Assembly: GCF_000376425.1 (NCBI RefSeq) | Contig: NZ_AQWL01000002.1 | Span: forward strand, 206,574 to 270,573 | Direction of reading: 5' to 3' | Source of the DNA: Thiobacillus denitrificans DSM 12475 | Lineage (GTDB): Bacteria > Pseudomonadota > Gammaproteobacteria > Burkholderiales > Thiobacillaceae | Length of the DNA: 64,000 nt | Part shown: one piece after another, positions 48,001 through 57,817 of the stretch | How positions within the stretch are numbered: position 1 is the stretch's first letter | Layout of the letters: each line of letters opens with the position of its first letter | Notes under the pieces: generated by a model | What the model was told of the DNA's origin: nothing | Databases searched by the model: none | The model's input: the letters and a program-made list of their open reading frames with translations, nothing else | Position numbers and translations under genes: made by a program

Positions 48001-49005
48001 TTAATAGGCCAGTTGCAGATCGAAACCCATCGGGGCCAGGTCGCGCACGGTCAGCGGCAGGCTCAACGCCTGTTCACTGTGCGGCGGCATCCCGGCCGCA
48101 ATGCGCCGGGCGTCGCCGAGGTATTCGCTGGGAGCGAAGCTGCGGCGCGCTAGGGGGCGGTTGCGCTGGTCGGTCAGGGTAAGGACCAGAACCGGCCAGG
48201 CCTGCGCGTGGTCGGCGCGGTTGCCGAGAGTAAGGGTGAGCTTCAGGCGGCCGCTGGCCTCGGTTTGCAGGTCGGAGCCGACGATCTGCAGCAGCGCCAG
48301 GTTTTTCGGCAGCGAGAGGGTGCAGCCCAGCGCGGCGCAGGCCTGCTCGAAGGCCGGGCGCGCCTGCGGCAGGCGGCTGACCAGCGTGTCGCGCAGAAAA
48401 TAGGCGGTTTGCGCCAGCACCAGCGTCAGCAACAACGCGCCGGCCACTGTCCATGCCCAGGGCTGGGGGCGGCGCGGTGTGGACGCGAGAGGTGTGGCGC
48501 CAGGGAGGGGGGCGGCGTATTCGATGCGCGTCGCAGGCGCGGCCGGCGCAGCGGCAGCAGCAGCGGCGGGCGGATACGCAGGCGCCGCGTGGAACTGCGG
48601 TAGTGGACCGGGATCGTCCTGGAGCGGAATCTCTGGGTCGATGAGGATGATCGAATCCAGGTCGAGCGTGGCCTCGCGCTGCACGATGCCGCGCGCGATC
48701 TCGGTCGCCGCGGCATCCACGGCGCCAGGCTCAGTCCCGGTTGTCTCCGCGGTAGCGGTCGTTTCGGTTGGGGTGGTGGGCTCCGTTGTGGCTGCGGCCA
48801 TGGTCTCCGGCGGCGGGGAGGCTTCGATCGGCCCGGGTTCGGCCGCCGGGGGCAGCGGCGAACCGTCTTCCAGCAGCAGGCTCAGGCGTGCATCGAAGGC
48901 GGCGCCACACACACTGCATTGCACCCAGCCCTGCGCGGCGTCGAGCTGGTCGACGCCGAGGCGGAAGACGCTGGCGCAGTGCGGACAGGTGGTGCGGTAA
49001 TTCAC
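48001..49005 (-). CDS. DUF3426 zinc-ribbon membrane protein
   Basis: A 334-residue protein with an N-terminal MJ0042-type zinc ribbon (TTCPHCASVFRLGVDQLDAAQGWVQCSVCGAAFD), a long Ala/Thr/Pro-rich linker, one membrane helix (WAWTVAGALLLTLVLAQTAYFL, about 185-207) and a C-terminal DUF3426 domain (PLARRSFAPSEYLGDARRIAAGMPP). Function is unknown; it is commonly next to prmA in betaproteobacteria. Its start overlaps the prmA stop (ATGA). Confidence 0.86.
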   Translation of the reverse strand: MNYRTTCPHCASVFRLGVDQLDAAQGWVQCSVCGAAFDARLSLLLEDGSPLPPAAEPGPIEASPPPETMAAATTEPTTPTETTATAETTGTEPGAVDAAATEIARGIVQREATLDLDSIILIDPEIPLQDDPGPLPQFHAAPAYPPAAAAAAAPAAPATRIEYAAPLPGATPLASTPRRPQPWAWTVAGALLLTLVLAQTAYFLRDTLVSRLPQARPAFEQACAALGCTLSLPKNLALLQIVGSDLQTEASGRLKLTLTLGNRADHAQAWPVLVLTLTDQRNRPLARRSFAPSEYLGDARRIAAGMPPHSEQALSLPLTVRDLAPMGFDLQLAY

Positions 49006-49892
49006 TTTTTGACGCCAGCCAGGCGTACCCAGCCCTCGTCGATTGCGGGCGGGTCGAAAACGAACCAGTCGCGGTAGACCGTCATCACGTCGCCGGCCTG
49101 TTCGGCCAGGATGCCCGACAGCACCAGCCGCCCGCCCGCCCGCACCCGACCTGCCAGCAGCGGCGCCATGCCCTTGAGCGGGTTGGTGAGGATGTTGGCG
49201 ACCACCACGTCGTATTGTCCTGCTGTGAGTTCGCCGGGCAGGCAGAAGTGCGCCGTCACGCCATTCAGGGTGGCGTTATCGCACGCAGCGGTGACCGCTT
49301 GCGGGTCGATGTCGACGCCGTCGACCCGTAGTGCGCCGAGCCTGGCGGCGGCGATGGCGAGGATACCGGAGCCGCAGCCATAGTCGAGCAGGGTTTCACC
49401 GCCCTGTAGGCATTCGTCGAGCCAGCGCAGACACAGCCGCGTGGTTGGATGGCTGCCGGTACCGAAAGCGAGGCCGGGATCGAGCTTGAGATTGATCGCG
49501 CTACTGTCGGGTGCATGGTGCCAGGTCGGCACGATCCACAGGCGCGGCGAGATCGGGATGGGGTCGAATTGCGACTGGGTGAGGCGCACCCAGTCGGCGT
49601 CGGCAACGGTCTCGATGGTGTAGCCGGTCGGCATCGGGATGCCTGCCTGTTGCGCGGCGGCGGCCAGGATGGCGGCCGCGTCGGCATCCTCATCAAGTAG
49701 CACCACGGCGATGCTGTGCGGCCATAGTTCGGCGGTCGGATAATCCGGTTCACCGAACAGCGGCGTCTCGTCAACCGTGCCGGCGTCGGCGTCTTCCAGC
49801 GACACCGATAGCGCACCGGCTTCCATCAGCGCGTCGGACAGCGGCTCGGCGGCTTTGGAGTCGACGTGGATGCGAAGGGATTGCCAGGGCAT
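49002..49892 (-). CDS. prmA: Ribosomal protein L11 methyltransferase
   Basis: Methylates lysines and the N-terminus of ribosomal protein L11. The 296-residue protein has the PrmA N-terminal domain (SDALMEAGALSVSLEDADAGT) and a class I methyltransferase domain with GLAFGTGSHPTTRLCLRWL, LLDYGCGSGILAIAAARLG and VVANILTNPLKGMAPLL. It sits between the DUF3426 gene (overlap) and accC. Confidence 0.95.
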   Translation of the reverse strand: MPWQSLRIHVDSKAAEPLSDALMEAGALSVSLEDADAGTVDETPLFGEPDYPTAELWPHSIAVVLLDEDADAAAILAAAAQQAGIPMPTGYTIETVADADWVRLTQSQFDPIPISPRLWIVPTWHHAPDSSAINLKLDPGLAFGTGSHPTTRLCLRWLDECLQGGETLLDYGCGSGILAIAAARLGALRVDGVDIDPQAVTAACDNATLNGVTAHFCLPGELTAGQYDVVVANILTNPLKGMAPLLAGRVRAGGRLVLSGILAEQAGDVMTVYRDWFVFDPPAIDEGWVRLAGVKK

Positions 49893-49955
49893 ATTAGGGG
49901 TCAGGATTTGGGGGCGGAATATTGTGCAGCGCTGCTGCCTCCATTCCCTATCCCT

Positions 49956-51305
49956 TCAAGCCTTTTCCTCCGCCAGCTTATGCTCCAGGTAATGGATGCT
50001 GGTGCCGCCGGCGATGAAGGCGGCGTCGTTCATCAGATCCTGGTGCAGCGGGATGTTGCTCTGGATGCCTTCGACCACCATTTCCATCAGCGCACCGCGC
50101 ATGCGGGCGATGGCCTGGTCGCGGGTGTCGCCATAGGCGATCAGCTTGCCGATCATCGAATCGTAATGCGGCGGCACGTAGTAGCCGTGGTAGACGTGTG
50201 AGTCGACGCGGATGCCGGGGCCGCCGGGCGCGTGATAGTTGGTGAGTTTGCCGGGGCTGGGGACGAAGGTGGTAGGGTGCTCGGCGTTGATGCGGCATTC
50301 GACGGCATGGCCCTTGAACTGGATGTCCTTCTGCTTCCACGGCAGTTTTTCGCCGGCGGCGACGCGGATCTGCGTCTGCACGATGTCGATGCCGGTGATG
50401 AGTTCGGTCACCGGGTGCTCGACCTGTACCCGGGTGTTCATTTCGATGAAATAAAACTCGCCGTTTTCATACAGGAATTCGAAGGTGCCGGCGCCGCGAT
50501 AGCCGATCTTGCGGCAGGCTTCGGCGCAGCGCTCGCCGATCTTGTCCCTGAGCTTGGGGTCGAGTCCGGGCGCGGGCGCCTCTTCCAGCACCTTCTGGTG
50601 GCGGCGCTGCATCGAGCAGTCGCGCTCGCCCAGGTGCACCGCGTTGCCGTGCTCGTCGGCGAGGATCTGGATCTCGATATGGCGCGGCGTCTGCAGGAAT
50701 TTTTCCATGTAGACCATGGGATTGCCGAAGGCCGCGCCGGCCTCGGTCTTGGTCATGCTTACCGCGTTCAACAATGCGGCCTCGGTATGCACCACGCGCA
50801 TGCCGCGCCCGCCGCCGCCGCCTGCCGCTTTGATGATGACCGGGTAGCCGACGCGCGCGGCGGTTCTGACGATCTCATCGGGGTCGTCCGGCAGGGCGCC
50901 GTCGGAGCCCGGCACGCAGGGCACCTTGGCTTCGATCATCGCCTGCTTGGCGGCAACCTTGTCGCCCATCAGGCGGATGTTGTCCGGACGCGGACCGATG
51001 AAGGCGAAGCCGGAGGACTCCACGCGTTCGGCGAAATCGGCGTTCTCCGAGAGGAAGCCGTAGCCGGGGTGGATGGCGGCGGCGTCGGTCACTTCCGCGG
51101 CAGCGATGATCGAGGGCACGTGCAGATAGCTCTGCGCCGACGGCGCCGGGCCGATGCACACCGATTCGTCGGCCAGCTTCACGTACTTGGCGTCGCGGTC
51201 GGCTTCGGAATACACGGCGACCGTCTTGATGCCCATTTCGCGGCAGGCGCGCTGGATTCTCAGGGCGATTTCGCCGCGGTTGGCGATAAGGATTTTTTCA
51301 AACAT
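49956..51305 (-). CDS. accC: Acetyl-CoA carboxylase, biotin carboxylase subunit
   Basis: ATP-dependent carboxylation of biotin on AccB, first step of fatty-acid synthesis. The 449-residue protein shows [35 protein letters not shown], the glycine-rich ATP loop [31 protein letters not shown] and [11 protein letters not shown]. The ATG at 51305 opens the conserved domain. A shortened copy of its 5' end lies about 120 bases upstream. Confidence 0.97.
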   Translation of the reverse strand: MFEKILIANRGEIALRIQRACREMGIKTVAVYSEADRDAKYVKLADESVCIGPAPSAQSYLHVPSIIAAAEVTDAAAIHPGYGFLSENADFAERVESSGFAFIGPRPDNIRLMGDKVAAKQAMIEAKVPCVPGSDGALPDDPDEIVRTAARVGYPVIIKAAGGGGGRGMRVVHTEAALLNAVSMTKTEAGAAFGNPMVYMEKFLQTPRHIEIQILADEHGNAVHLGERDCSMQRRHQKVLEEAPAPGLDPKLRDKIGERCAEACRKIGYRGAGTFEFLYENGEFYFIEMNTRVQVEHPVTELITGIDIVQTQIRVAAGEKLPWKQKDIQFKGHAVECRINAEHPTTFVPSPGKLTNYHAPGGPGIRVDSHVYHGYYVPPHYDSMIGKLIAYGDTRDQAIARMRGALMEMVVEGIQSNIPLHQDLMNDAAFIAGGTSIHYLEHKLAEEKA

Positions 51306-51426
51306 AGGAGGTCTCCGCGGCAAAATCGCCCTGACGGCCTGCGGCCGCTGCGCGTTTTGGCTTCGCCGCGGCGCTGCCTGGCGGCAGCTGGTTGCCGCGA
51401 TTGGCGATAAGGGTTTTTTTGAACAT
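51298..51426 (-). other. Small ORF carrying a partial copy of the accC 5' end
   Basis: A 42-codon ORF starts at 51426 (ATG) with [17 protein letters not shown], close to the real AccC start [13 protein letters not shown]. On DNA level 51392-51427 matches 51271-51306 at 31 of 36 positions. After about 11 codons the likeness to AccC ends. The ORF stops with TGA at 51300-51298, overlapping the first codons of accC in another frame. No clear ribosome site precedes it, so it may be a leftover of a duplication or a leader peptide. Confidence 0.6.
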
Positions 51427-51432
51427 ATGTGT

Positions 51433-51554
51433 AGGGGCCAAGGGATGGGTTCTAGGGGGCAGGGGGCTTCGAGCGGTCTACGGCCGCACTATGAAATCAG
51501 GGGGACGCGAAGCGCTGCTTCCCTGGCCCCTAATTCCTAGTTCCTAGCCCCTGG
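51433..51554. repeat. GGGGCCAGGG/CCCTGGCCCC-type imperfect palindrome
   Basis: The left side (AGGGGCCAAGGGATGGG, GGGGGCAGGGGG) and right side (TTCCCTGGCCCCTAATTCC, TAGTTCCTAGCCCCTGG) are built of similar words in opposite orientation. It fills most of the gap between accB and the small ORF, and resembles the element at 46540. Confidence 0.65.
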
Positions 51555-51559
51555 TTTCC

Positions 51560-52009
51560 TCAACCAATTACGAACAGCGGCTCGCCGTACTCAACCGGTT
51601 GGCCGTTTTCGACCAGAATGGCCTTGATGACGCCGCCCTGATCCGCTTCGATTTCATTCAGCAGTTTCATCGCCTCGATGATGCACAGCGTGTCGCCGGC
51701 ATTTACGCTCTGGCCCACTTCGGCAAAGTTTTTCGAACCCGGGGCCGGGGCGCGGTAGAACGTGCCCACCATGGGCGAGCGCACGACGTGGCCTTCGGGG
51801 ACAGCATCTTCCGCCGGGGCGGCTGCGATTGCTGCCGCTGCCGCCGGAGCGACAGCGTGGATGTATTGCGGTTGAGGAGCCATCATCATCGGCGCGCCCG
51901 CAATGCTTTTGGCGATGCGGACTTTTTCTTCGCCTTCGGTGATTTCCAGCTCGGCTATGCCCGAGGCTTCGACTAGGTCAATGAGTTTTTTCAGTTTTCT
52001 GAGATCCAT
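51560..52009 (-). CDS. accB: Acetyl-CoA carboxylase biotin carboxyl carrier protein
   Basis: Carries biotin for acetyl-CoA carboxylase. The 149-residue protein has an N-terminal [33 protein letters not shown] segment, an Ala/Pro linker and the biotinyl domain ending with the biotin Lys in [15 protein letters not shown]. The ATG at 52009 has AGGA upstream. It overlaps the end of aroQ by 32 bases and is separated from accC by 254 bases that hold two repeat elements. Confidence 0.95.
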   Translation of the reverse strand: MDLRKLKKLIDLVEASGIAELEITEGEEKVRIAKSIAGAPMMMAPQPQYIHAVAPAAAAAIAAAPAEDAVPEGHVVRSPMVGTFYRAPAPGSKNFAEVGQSVNAGDTLCIIEAMKLLNEIEADQGGVIKAILVENGQPVEYGEPLFVIG

Positions 52010-52508
52010 AGGAGGTCCTGTTTTGGAGGTGGCGCAGCGCGTATTCCAGCGCCAGTTCGTAGCCGTGCGCGCCCAGACCGGACACCACGCCGACGGCGAG
52101 GCCGGAAAAATATGAGCGATGGCGGAAGGATTCGCGCGCGTAGATATTGGAAAGATGAACTTCAACGAAAGGGATGGCGGTGGCTGACAGAGCGTCGCGC
52201 AGGGCGATGCTGGTATGGGTGTAGGCCGCCGGGTTGATGACGATGAAATCGACGCGGTCGCGCCCGGCCTGATGCACCCGGTCGATCAGGACGCCTTCAT
52301 GGTTGTGCTGAAAGGTTTCGACGTGCGCGCCTGCGGCTTTCCCGCGGTTGACCAAGGTGCGGTCGATGTCGTCGAGCGTGGCGAGACCATAATGTTCGGG
52401 TTCGCGGCTACCCAGCAAATTGAGGTTGGGGCCATGCAAAACCAGGACATGCGGGTACGGACTGGGGACCGATTTAGCCGCGGCGCGGCTGGTTCGTTTA
52501 GTCGTCAT
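51978..52508 (-). CDS. aroQ: 3-dehydroquinate dehydratase, type II
   Basis: Third step of the shikimate pathway. The 176-residue protein carries [60 protein letters not shown] and [22 protein letters not shown]. An N-terminal extension of about 20 residues ([19 protein letters not shown]) precedes the conserved domain; a later start was not seen. It leads the aroQ-accB-accC-prmA block, a gene order usual in betaproteobacteria. Confidence 0.95.
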   Translation of the reverse strand: MTTKRTSRAAAKSVPSPYPHVLVLHGPNLNLLGSREPEHYGLATLDDIDRTLVNRGKAAGAHVETFQHNHEGVLIDRVHQAGRDRVDFIVINPAAYTHTSIALRDALSATAIPFVEVHLSNIYARESFRHRSYFSGLAVGVVSGLGAHGYELALEYALRHLQNRTSYGSQKTEKTH

Positions 52509-52566
52509 GGCGGCGAGTTTGCCGTAAATGAAGGTAAATTGTCCAGATATTGACGCTAAATCGCAA

Positions 52567-53094
52567 CTATGCAGCGATTTTGCGCAACGTCGCTTCAAGC
52601 GTGGCGCGGGATAGTCGCCCCAGGTGGCTCAGCACGATGTTGCCGTTGCGATCGAGCACGATCGTGTAAGGCAGCGCCCCGCCCGGATTGCCAAGTTGCC
52701 GTGCCAGGCTATGGGCCGCGCCTTCGCCGATCAGAATCGGATAAGCGACCGGCAGGCGCCGCAGAAACTGTGCGACATTGGCTGGGTTGTCGATGGCGAT
52801 GCCGAGAAATTCGACCCCGTGAGGCCGATATTGCTCGCGCAGGGCGGCAAAGTCCGGTATTTCCTCGCGGCACGGCGCGCACCAACTGGCCCAGAAATTC
52901 AGCACCACGACTTGACCGCGCCATTGCGACAGCTGCTGTGTCCGGCCCTGCATGTCCGGAAAGCCGAGTTGCCACAGCGCGGCGACAGCGGGCAGCGCAG
53001 GGGCGCGCGGTACATGGCGGGCCTGGGCCAGCCAGATTCCCGCGGCCATTGCGGCCAGTGCCAGGGGGGCGACATAAAACAGTCTTTTTCGCAT
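52567..53094 (-). CDS. TlpA/ResA-like membrane-anchored thioredoxin
   Basis: A 175-residue protein with an N-terminal anchor ([17 protein letters not shown], about 6-23) and a periplasmic thioredoxin domain. The redox motif is [40 protein letters not shown] and [14 protein letters not shown] follow. Such proteins keep the CxxCH cysteines of apocytochrome c reduced. Placement next to ccsB and resB supports that role here, although a general thiol-disulfide role is possible. Confidence 0.87.
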   Translation of the reverse strand: MRKRLFYVAPLALAAMAAGIWLAQARHVPRAPALPAVAALWQLGFPDMQGRTQQLSQWRGQVVVLNFWASWCAPCREEIPDFAALREQYRPHGVEFLGIAIDNPANVAQFLRRLPVAYPILIGEGAAHSLARQLGNPGGALPYTIVLDRNGNIVLSHLGRLSRATLEATLRKIAA

Positions 53095-53147
53095 GGCTGC
53101 ACCGTCGGTTCCATGCCGGATGAGGGACACCGATCGGGCGCCTGATC

Positions 53148-54287
53148 TTAGAGTGTGCCGTAGGAATGCAATCCCGATAGAAACATGTTGACGCCGATGA
53201 AGGCGAAGACGGTGACGAACAGGCCGACCACGGCCCACCACGCCAGCATCGGTCCGCGCAGGCCCTTGACCAAACGGATGTGCAGCCAGGCGGCGTAGTT
53301 CAGCCACACGATCAACGCCCAGGTCTCCTTCGGATCCCACGACCAGTAGCCGCCCCAAGCTTCAGCCGCCCACATTGCGCCGAGGATGGTGGCGATGGTG
53401 AAAAAGGCAAAGCCGATGGCGATGGCCTTGTACATGACGTCGTCGATCACTTCCAGCCGGGGCAGGCGGCTGGCGAGGATGCCGCGCGCGGCGAGCAGGT
53501 AGGCGACGCCGAGCATGGCGGCGATGGAGAAGGCACCATAGCCGATGAAGTTGGCGGGCACGTGCAGCTTCATCCACCACGATTTGAGCGCGGGCACCAG
53601 CGGCTGGATCTCGTGCGCGCCGCGGTCGAAGGTGTACCACAGGATGAAGCCGACCGCGGCGGAGATCACCAGCAGCACGAAGGCGCCCATCTGGCGGGTC
53701 TGATAACGCGCCTCGTAATACAGATACAGCATCGCGGTGATGAGACAGAACAGCACGAAGACCTCGTACAGATTCGACACCGGGATGTGGCCGACGTCGG
53801 CGCCGACGAGATAGGACTCGTACCAGCGCACCATCAGGCCGATGAAACCCATGGTCACCGCGACCCAGGTCAGCGTGCTGCCTGTTTTCATGGTGAATTC
53901 CGAGCGCGCCAGCAATCCTCCCCAGTACGCCAGCGTGGCCAGCCCGAACAGCGCGCACATCCACATGATCGCGGCTTGGCTGGAGATCAGGTATTTGAGG
54001 AAGAAGGCCTCTTCCATGCGCGTCAGGCTGCCCTGGTACTGACTGACGGCGAAAAGGCTGATCGCACCGACCACGATGAACAGGGGGCGGAACGGTTTCC
54101 AGAACCAGCCGAACACCGCCAGCGACGGAATCGCCGCCAACAGGATGGCCTTTTCATAGATGTCCATGAAGCCGCCGAAACGCGACAGGGCGAACAAGGC
54201 GCCTGCCGTGACGATGGCGGCAAACAGCCAGTCGAACCACGACAGGCGCTTCAGCAGCGGGGCGGGTTGGTTGAGGGCGAGTTCCAT
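53148..54287 (-). CDS. ccsB: System II cytochrome c biogenesis protein CcsB/ResC
   Basis: Integral membrane haem-handling protein of System II. The 379-residue protein has about eight or more helices and the WWD-type block WGGYWSWDPKETWALIVWLNYAAWLHIR. The first conserved His region is in VGADVGHIPVSNLYEV. It works with ResB to present haem to apocytochromes in the periplasm. The ATG at 54287 gives the standard start. It is 34 bases after the resB stop. Confidence 0.93.
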   Translation of the reverse strand: MELALNQPAPLLKRLSWFDWLFAAIVTAGALFALSRFGGFMDIYEKAILLAAIPSLAVFGWFWKPFRPLFIVVGAISLFAVSQYQGSLTRMEEAFFLKYLISSQAAIMWMCALFGLATLAYWGGLLARSEFTMKTGSTLTWVAVTMGFIGLMVRWYESYLVGADVGHIPVSNLYEVFVLFCLITAMLYLYYEARYQTRQMGAFVLLVISAAVGFILWYTFDRGAHEIQPLVPALKSWWMKLHVPANFIGYGAFSIAAMLGVAYLLAARGILASRLPRLEVIDDVMYKAIAIGFAFFTIATILGAMWAAEAWGGYWSWDPKETWALIVWLNYAAWLHIRLVKGLRGPMLAWWAVVGLFVTVFAFIGVNMFLSGLHSYGTL

Positions 54288-54321
54288 GGTGTGGCCTCCA
54301 GATTGTTTACGGCGCGGTTGC

Positions 54322-56334
54322 TTATTGGACAAGGGTGTCCAGCGCCCGTGCGTGTTGGGTGAATTCCTTTTCGAAATCGATCGTGTGCTTGGCCGACGAC
54401 ATCGCCAGCAGCGCGTGGCCCGGTTTGATGCGCAGCCAGACCCGGCGCTCGCGCACGTAGAGCATGAAGAATACGCCGAGCGTCAGCAAAAGCGAACCGA
54501 AATAGACCACGTTCTTGCCGGGTGAGCGGGTAAGTTGCAGGCCACTTGCCTTGACTTCGTCGTACTGCATCAGCTGCAGATAGACCGGCGCGCCGTAGAC
54601 AAACATGTCGCTCATGCTGTTGAGGGTGTCGCGTACCAGCCAGCCGGTCGCGTCGTCGGGCTTGGGCGCGGGCAGGCCGTCCTGGCGATTGGCAACCTGC
54701 AGTGCCTCGAACGCGGCGAGCTCCAGAATGCGCAGATAGGTGCCGGCCGCCTTTTCACGTTCGGCTTCCGGCACCTTGGTCTCGATGAATCCGCCCAGTG
54801 CCTGGAAGCCGCCCCCGGCAAACAAAGCCAGCACCTGGGCGGCGCTGGCTGTCAGCTTGCCCTCGATTTCGGTGCCCCAGGCGTCTTTCGGCAATGCCTG
54901 GCGGGCGAAGCGCGCGGCAATTTCGGGGCGCAACCCCGCATTCAGCAGGGCGCCGCGCAGCCGCATGAAACTGTCGATCTTGCCGTCGGCATCGAGCGGC
55001 ATGCGCATGTAGCGGAAGGGCTCGTTCGGCGACTCGCGCACGCCCGACATCATGTACCAGCGGCCGTCCAGTTCCAGCGGCAGCATGTAGTTGGAAAACT
55101 CGCGCGCCTGCCCGCGCGAGTCGCGCAGCTTGTACTGGAAGCTCGGGCCGACGTTGCGCAGATGCCGGTTGTCGCTGACCGGGCTGCCGCCGAGCACGCT
55201 CATGGCGTCGCCGGACGCGGCGATTTCGCCGCCCATGTTTTCGATGTTGAACGGGCGGAAATCGATGAACTCGAGGGTGTAGTCGCCTGCCGCACTGGTC
55301 AGCGTGGCGCTCTGAAGCACCGTGCCTTCGATGGGGAAGGATGCGGCCGTGGGGGTGAACAGGTTCCAGCCGCGCAGCGTCAGGCGGGTGCCCCCATCGG
55401 CAAAGCTTGCCTGGTAAATCGCGATGCCGTCGTGGATCAGCGGGTGGTTGACGGCAATCGTCGCTGCCCTGATTTTCTTGCCGGAACGGTCGAACAGCTC
55501 GATGTCGCTCTCGAAGCTTTTTGGCTGCCCGGTCGTGTAGTGCTCGATGCGGAACTGCTTCAATGCCACGGTAAACGGCAGATCCTGCACCAGATAGCCG
55601 TCGGCCACGTTCAGGAAGGCCACGTCCGCGCTGGAGCCTTCGGGGATTTGCACGCTGCCGCGGAACGACGGGTTGGAAGGGGTCAGGCGTGAAATCGCCG
55701 GCACCTGGCTTTGCGGGATGTCGCGCGTCTCGATCTTCTTGTAACCCAGCAGTTGTTGCACCTTGAACACCAGATTGCCGTCCATCAGGCCGCCGATGCA
55801 GATCATCACGATGGCCGAATGCGCCAGCAGATAGCCGAGGCGATTCCAGCTGCCGGCCTTGGCGGCAAGCAGCACGCCGCCTTCGCGCGGCAGGTTTTTG
55901 ACTTTGTATCCCTGACCTTCGAGATAGCGCTGCGCGCTGGCGGCGAGCGCGGCGGGCGGAAGTGCCGTGGCCGCTTCGTGCCGGTGCTTGAACGCATTCA
56001 GCGATTGTTCGCTGACGTGTTCGCGAAAGCTCTTCATCTCGCGCACGAAGTTCGGCGCGTTGCGGTAGATGCAGACGCTGGTGGAAACGACGAGGAAGGT
56101 CAGGATGAGCAGAAACCAGGCGGCGTGGTAGACATCGTACAGCCCCAGTTTCTCAAACACCTGGAACCAGAACGGCCCGAACTGGATGATGTAGTTGTTG
56201 TACGGTTCGGCCTGCTTCAGCACCGTGCCGACAATCGAGGCGACTGCGAGGATGGACAGCAGGCTGATGGCAAAACGCATCGAACTCAACAGTTCGAACA
56301 GGGACTTGCCGAAGGAGTGCGGGACAGTGTTCAT
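54322..56334 (-). CDS. resB: System II cytochrome c biogenesis protein ResB/Ccs1
   Basis: Partner of CcsB in haem attachment. The 670-residue protein has N-terminal helices (FAISLLSILAVASIVGTVL, AWFLLILTFLVVSTSVCI), a third helix (LGYLLAHSAIVMICIGGLMDG), a large periplasmic domain, and a last helix (VVYFGSLLLTLGVFFMLYVR) close to the C-terminus. The motif GSLLLTLGVFFM is typical of the family. The ATG at 56334 starts the conserved N-terminus. A terminator-like hairpin lies upstream, between it and the cytochrome c4 gene. Confidence 0.93.
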   Translation of the reverse strand: MNTVPHSFGKSLFELLSSMRFAISLLSILAVASIVGTVLKQAEPYNNYIIQFGPFWFQVFEKLGLYDVYHAAWFLLILTFLVVSTSVCIYRNAPNFVREMKSFREHVSEQSLNAFKHRHEAATALPPAALAASAQRYLEGQGYKVKNLPREGGVLLAAKAGSWNRLGYLLAHSAIVMICIGGLMDGNLVFKVQQLLGYKKIETRDIPQSQVPAISRLTPSNPSFRGSVQIPEGSSADVAFLNVADGYLVQDLPFTVALKQFRIEHYTTGQPKSFESDIELFDRSGKKIRAATIAVNHPLIHDGIAIYQASFADGGTRLTLRGWNLFTPTAASFPIEGTVLQSATLTSAAGDYTLEFIDFRPFNIENMGGEIAASGDAMSVLGGSPVSDNRHLRNVGPSFQYKLRDSRGQAREFSNYMLPLELDGRWYMMSGVRESPNEPFRYMRMPLDADGKIDSFMRLRGALLNAGLRPEIAARFARQALPKDAWGTEIEGKLTASAAQVLALFAGGGFQALGGFIETKVPEAEREKAAGTYLRILELAAFEALQVANRQDGLPAPKPDDATGWLVRDTLNSMSDMFVYGAPVYLQLMQYDEVKASGLQLTRSPGKNVVYFGSLLLTLGVFFMLYVRERRVWLRIKPGHALLAMSSAKHTIDFEKEFTQHARALDTLVQ

Positions 56335-56360
56335 TGGCGGCAATACCCTGTAGGGCACAA

Positions 56361-56387
56361 GTAAAAAGGGTGACTTGCGTCACCCTT
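56361..56387 (-). terminator. Terminator-like hairpin between cytochrome c4 and resB
   Basis: On the minus strand AAGGGTGAC-GCAA-GTCACCCTT is a perfect 9-bp stem followed by TTTAC. The T-run is short, so termination may be partial. It would lower read-through from the cytochrome gene into resB. Confidence 0.6.
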
Positions 56388-56489
56388 CCGTCGACTCAGG
56401 CAAGTCGGATAAGTTCACCCGCAAGCGCCCTGAAGGGCATAAAAGGCGGACCGTGGTTGTAAAGCCGCCGAAGCGGCAACAGCCACGCG

Positions 56490-57116
56490 CTATCGCAAGC
56501 CCTGAATATAAGAGGCTACTGCTTTCATGTCGGCGTCGGTCATCTTGGCGGCGATGCTGCGCATCATCTTGGCCGCGTCGTTTGCACGCTCGCCAACGCG
56601 GAAGCTGTTCAACTGGGCGTAGATGTAGTCGCTGTGCTGGCCGGCCAGGTGCGGGAACTGGGTGGGAATGCCCTTGCCTTGCGGACCGTGACAGGAGGCA
56701 CAGGCCGGTACGCCGGCTCCCTGCACGCCACCGCGATAGATTTTCTGGCCGGTCAACGCCAGTTCCCGATCCTTGGAAGTGCCGGGTTTGGGTTGCTGGG
56801 CGCTGTAATAGGCGGCCAGATTTTGCATGTCCTGCGGGCTGAGGCTGGCGACCATGCCCGACATGATGGCATTTTTACGCGCGCCCGATTTGAACTCGGC
56901 AAGCTGTTTGAAAATGTATTCGGAATTGAGTCCTGCCAGCTTGGGGTTGGCAGCGGCCGCGCTGTTGCCGTCCACCGAGTGGCATGCCGCACAAACCTGA
57001 TTGACGATGCTTTCTGCCGCCTTGGGGTCGCCTTTGCTGGCCGGGGCAGCGGCAGGGGTATTGGCAAAAGCGGAGGTGGCGGCCAAAGCGGCGACCAGAG
57101 AGACGACGAGTTTCAT
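56490..57116 (-). CDS. Cytochrome c4
   Basis: Periplasmic dihaem electron carrier. The 208-residue protein has a signal peptide ([17 protein letters not shown]) and two similar class I domains: haem sites CAACH and CASCH, with distal Met in [19 protein letters not shown] and [22 protein letters not shown]. The ATG at 57116 is preferred over the TTG one codon before. It stands first in a block with resB, ccsB and a TlpA-like thioredoxin, which would mature it. It is divergent to engB. Confidence 0.94.
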   Translation of the reverse strand: MKLVVSLVAALAATSAFANTPAAAPASKGDPKAAESIVNQVCAACHSVDGNSAAAANPKLAGLNSEYIFKQLAEFKSGARKNAIMSGMVASLSPQDMQNLAAYYSAQQPKPGTSKDRELALTGQKIYRGGVQGAGVPACASCHGPQGKGIPTQFPHLAGQHSDYIYAQLNSFRVGERANDAAKMMRSIAAKMTDADMKAVASYIQGLR

Positions 57117-57173
57117 CAAAAGCTCCTGAAGCTTGCAAAACTTGGGAAAACGGGTAGTTTAGCGGCAACTAAT

Positions 57174-57794
57174 ATGACTGCCAAGCCCGTGCTCAATCGC
57201 GCCCAATTCCATACCTCGGTCGCCCAGCTGCGCGATTTGCCCCATAGCTGCGCCGAAATTGCATTTGCCGGGCGATCCAATGCCGGAAAATCGAGCGCAA
57301 TCAATCTGTTGACGCGTAAAAACCGTCTCGCATTCACGTCCAAAACCCCCGGCCGGACGCAGCTCATCAATTTTTTCGAGCTGGATGCCGACACCTATCT
57401 GGTCGATCTGCCGGGCTATGGCTATGCCAAAGTGCCGCCCGAAGTGAGGGCGAAATGGGAAGGGCTGCTGTCGCGGTATCTGCAGGAACGTGAGGCGCTG
57501 GCCGGGATGGTGCTGATCATGGATGCACGCCATCCGCTCACCCCGCTGGACCGGCAGATGCTCGACTGGTTCACCCCTACCGGCAAGCCGGTCCACATCC
57601 TGTTGTCCAAGGCGGACAAATTGTCCAACAGCGAGAAAGCCTTGACATTGCGTCGCGTCCAACAGGAACTTGCGGCGCTGGATGGCGTCACTGTTCAGTT
57701 GTTTTCCAGCCTGTCCCGGCAGGGCGCGGAAGAGGCGGCCACTTTGATTGAAGGGTGGCTCGCCCGGGCCCGGCAGCCGCAGACAAACGGATAA
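57174..57794 (+). CDS. engB: Ribosome biogenesis GTPase YihA/EngB
   Basis: Small GTPase needed for assembly of the large ribosomal subunit. The 206-residue protein has [20 protein letters not shown] (G1), [15 protein letters not shown] (G2), [14 protein letters not shown] (G3) and [10 protein letters not shown] (G4). The ATG at 57174 gives the normal length. It precedes hemB with the unusual leader between. Confidence 0.95.
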   Translation: MTAKPVLNRAQFHTSVAQLRDLPHSCAEIAFAGRSNAGKSSAINLLTRKNRLAFTSKTPGRTQLINFFELDADTYLVDLPGYGYAKVPPEVRAKWEGLLSRYLQEREALAGMVLIMDARHPLTPLDRQMLDWFTPTGKPVHILLSKADKLSNSEKALTLRRVQQELAALDGVTVQLFSSLSRQGAEEAATLIEGWLARARQPQTNG

Positions 57795-57817
57795 GCTTGC
57801 CGGCGCCGCCCAACAAA

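Noticed and set aside
53280-54362. Plus-strand frame opposite ccsB
   Set aside because: The sequence is rich in Gln, Asp, Glu, His and Arg without domain; ccsB on the minus strand is clearly real.
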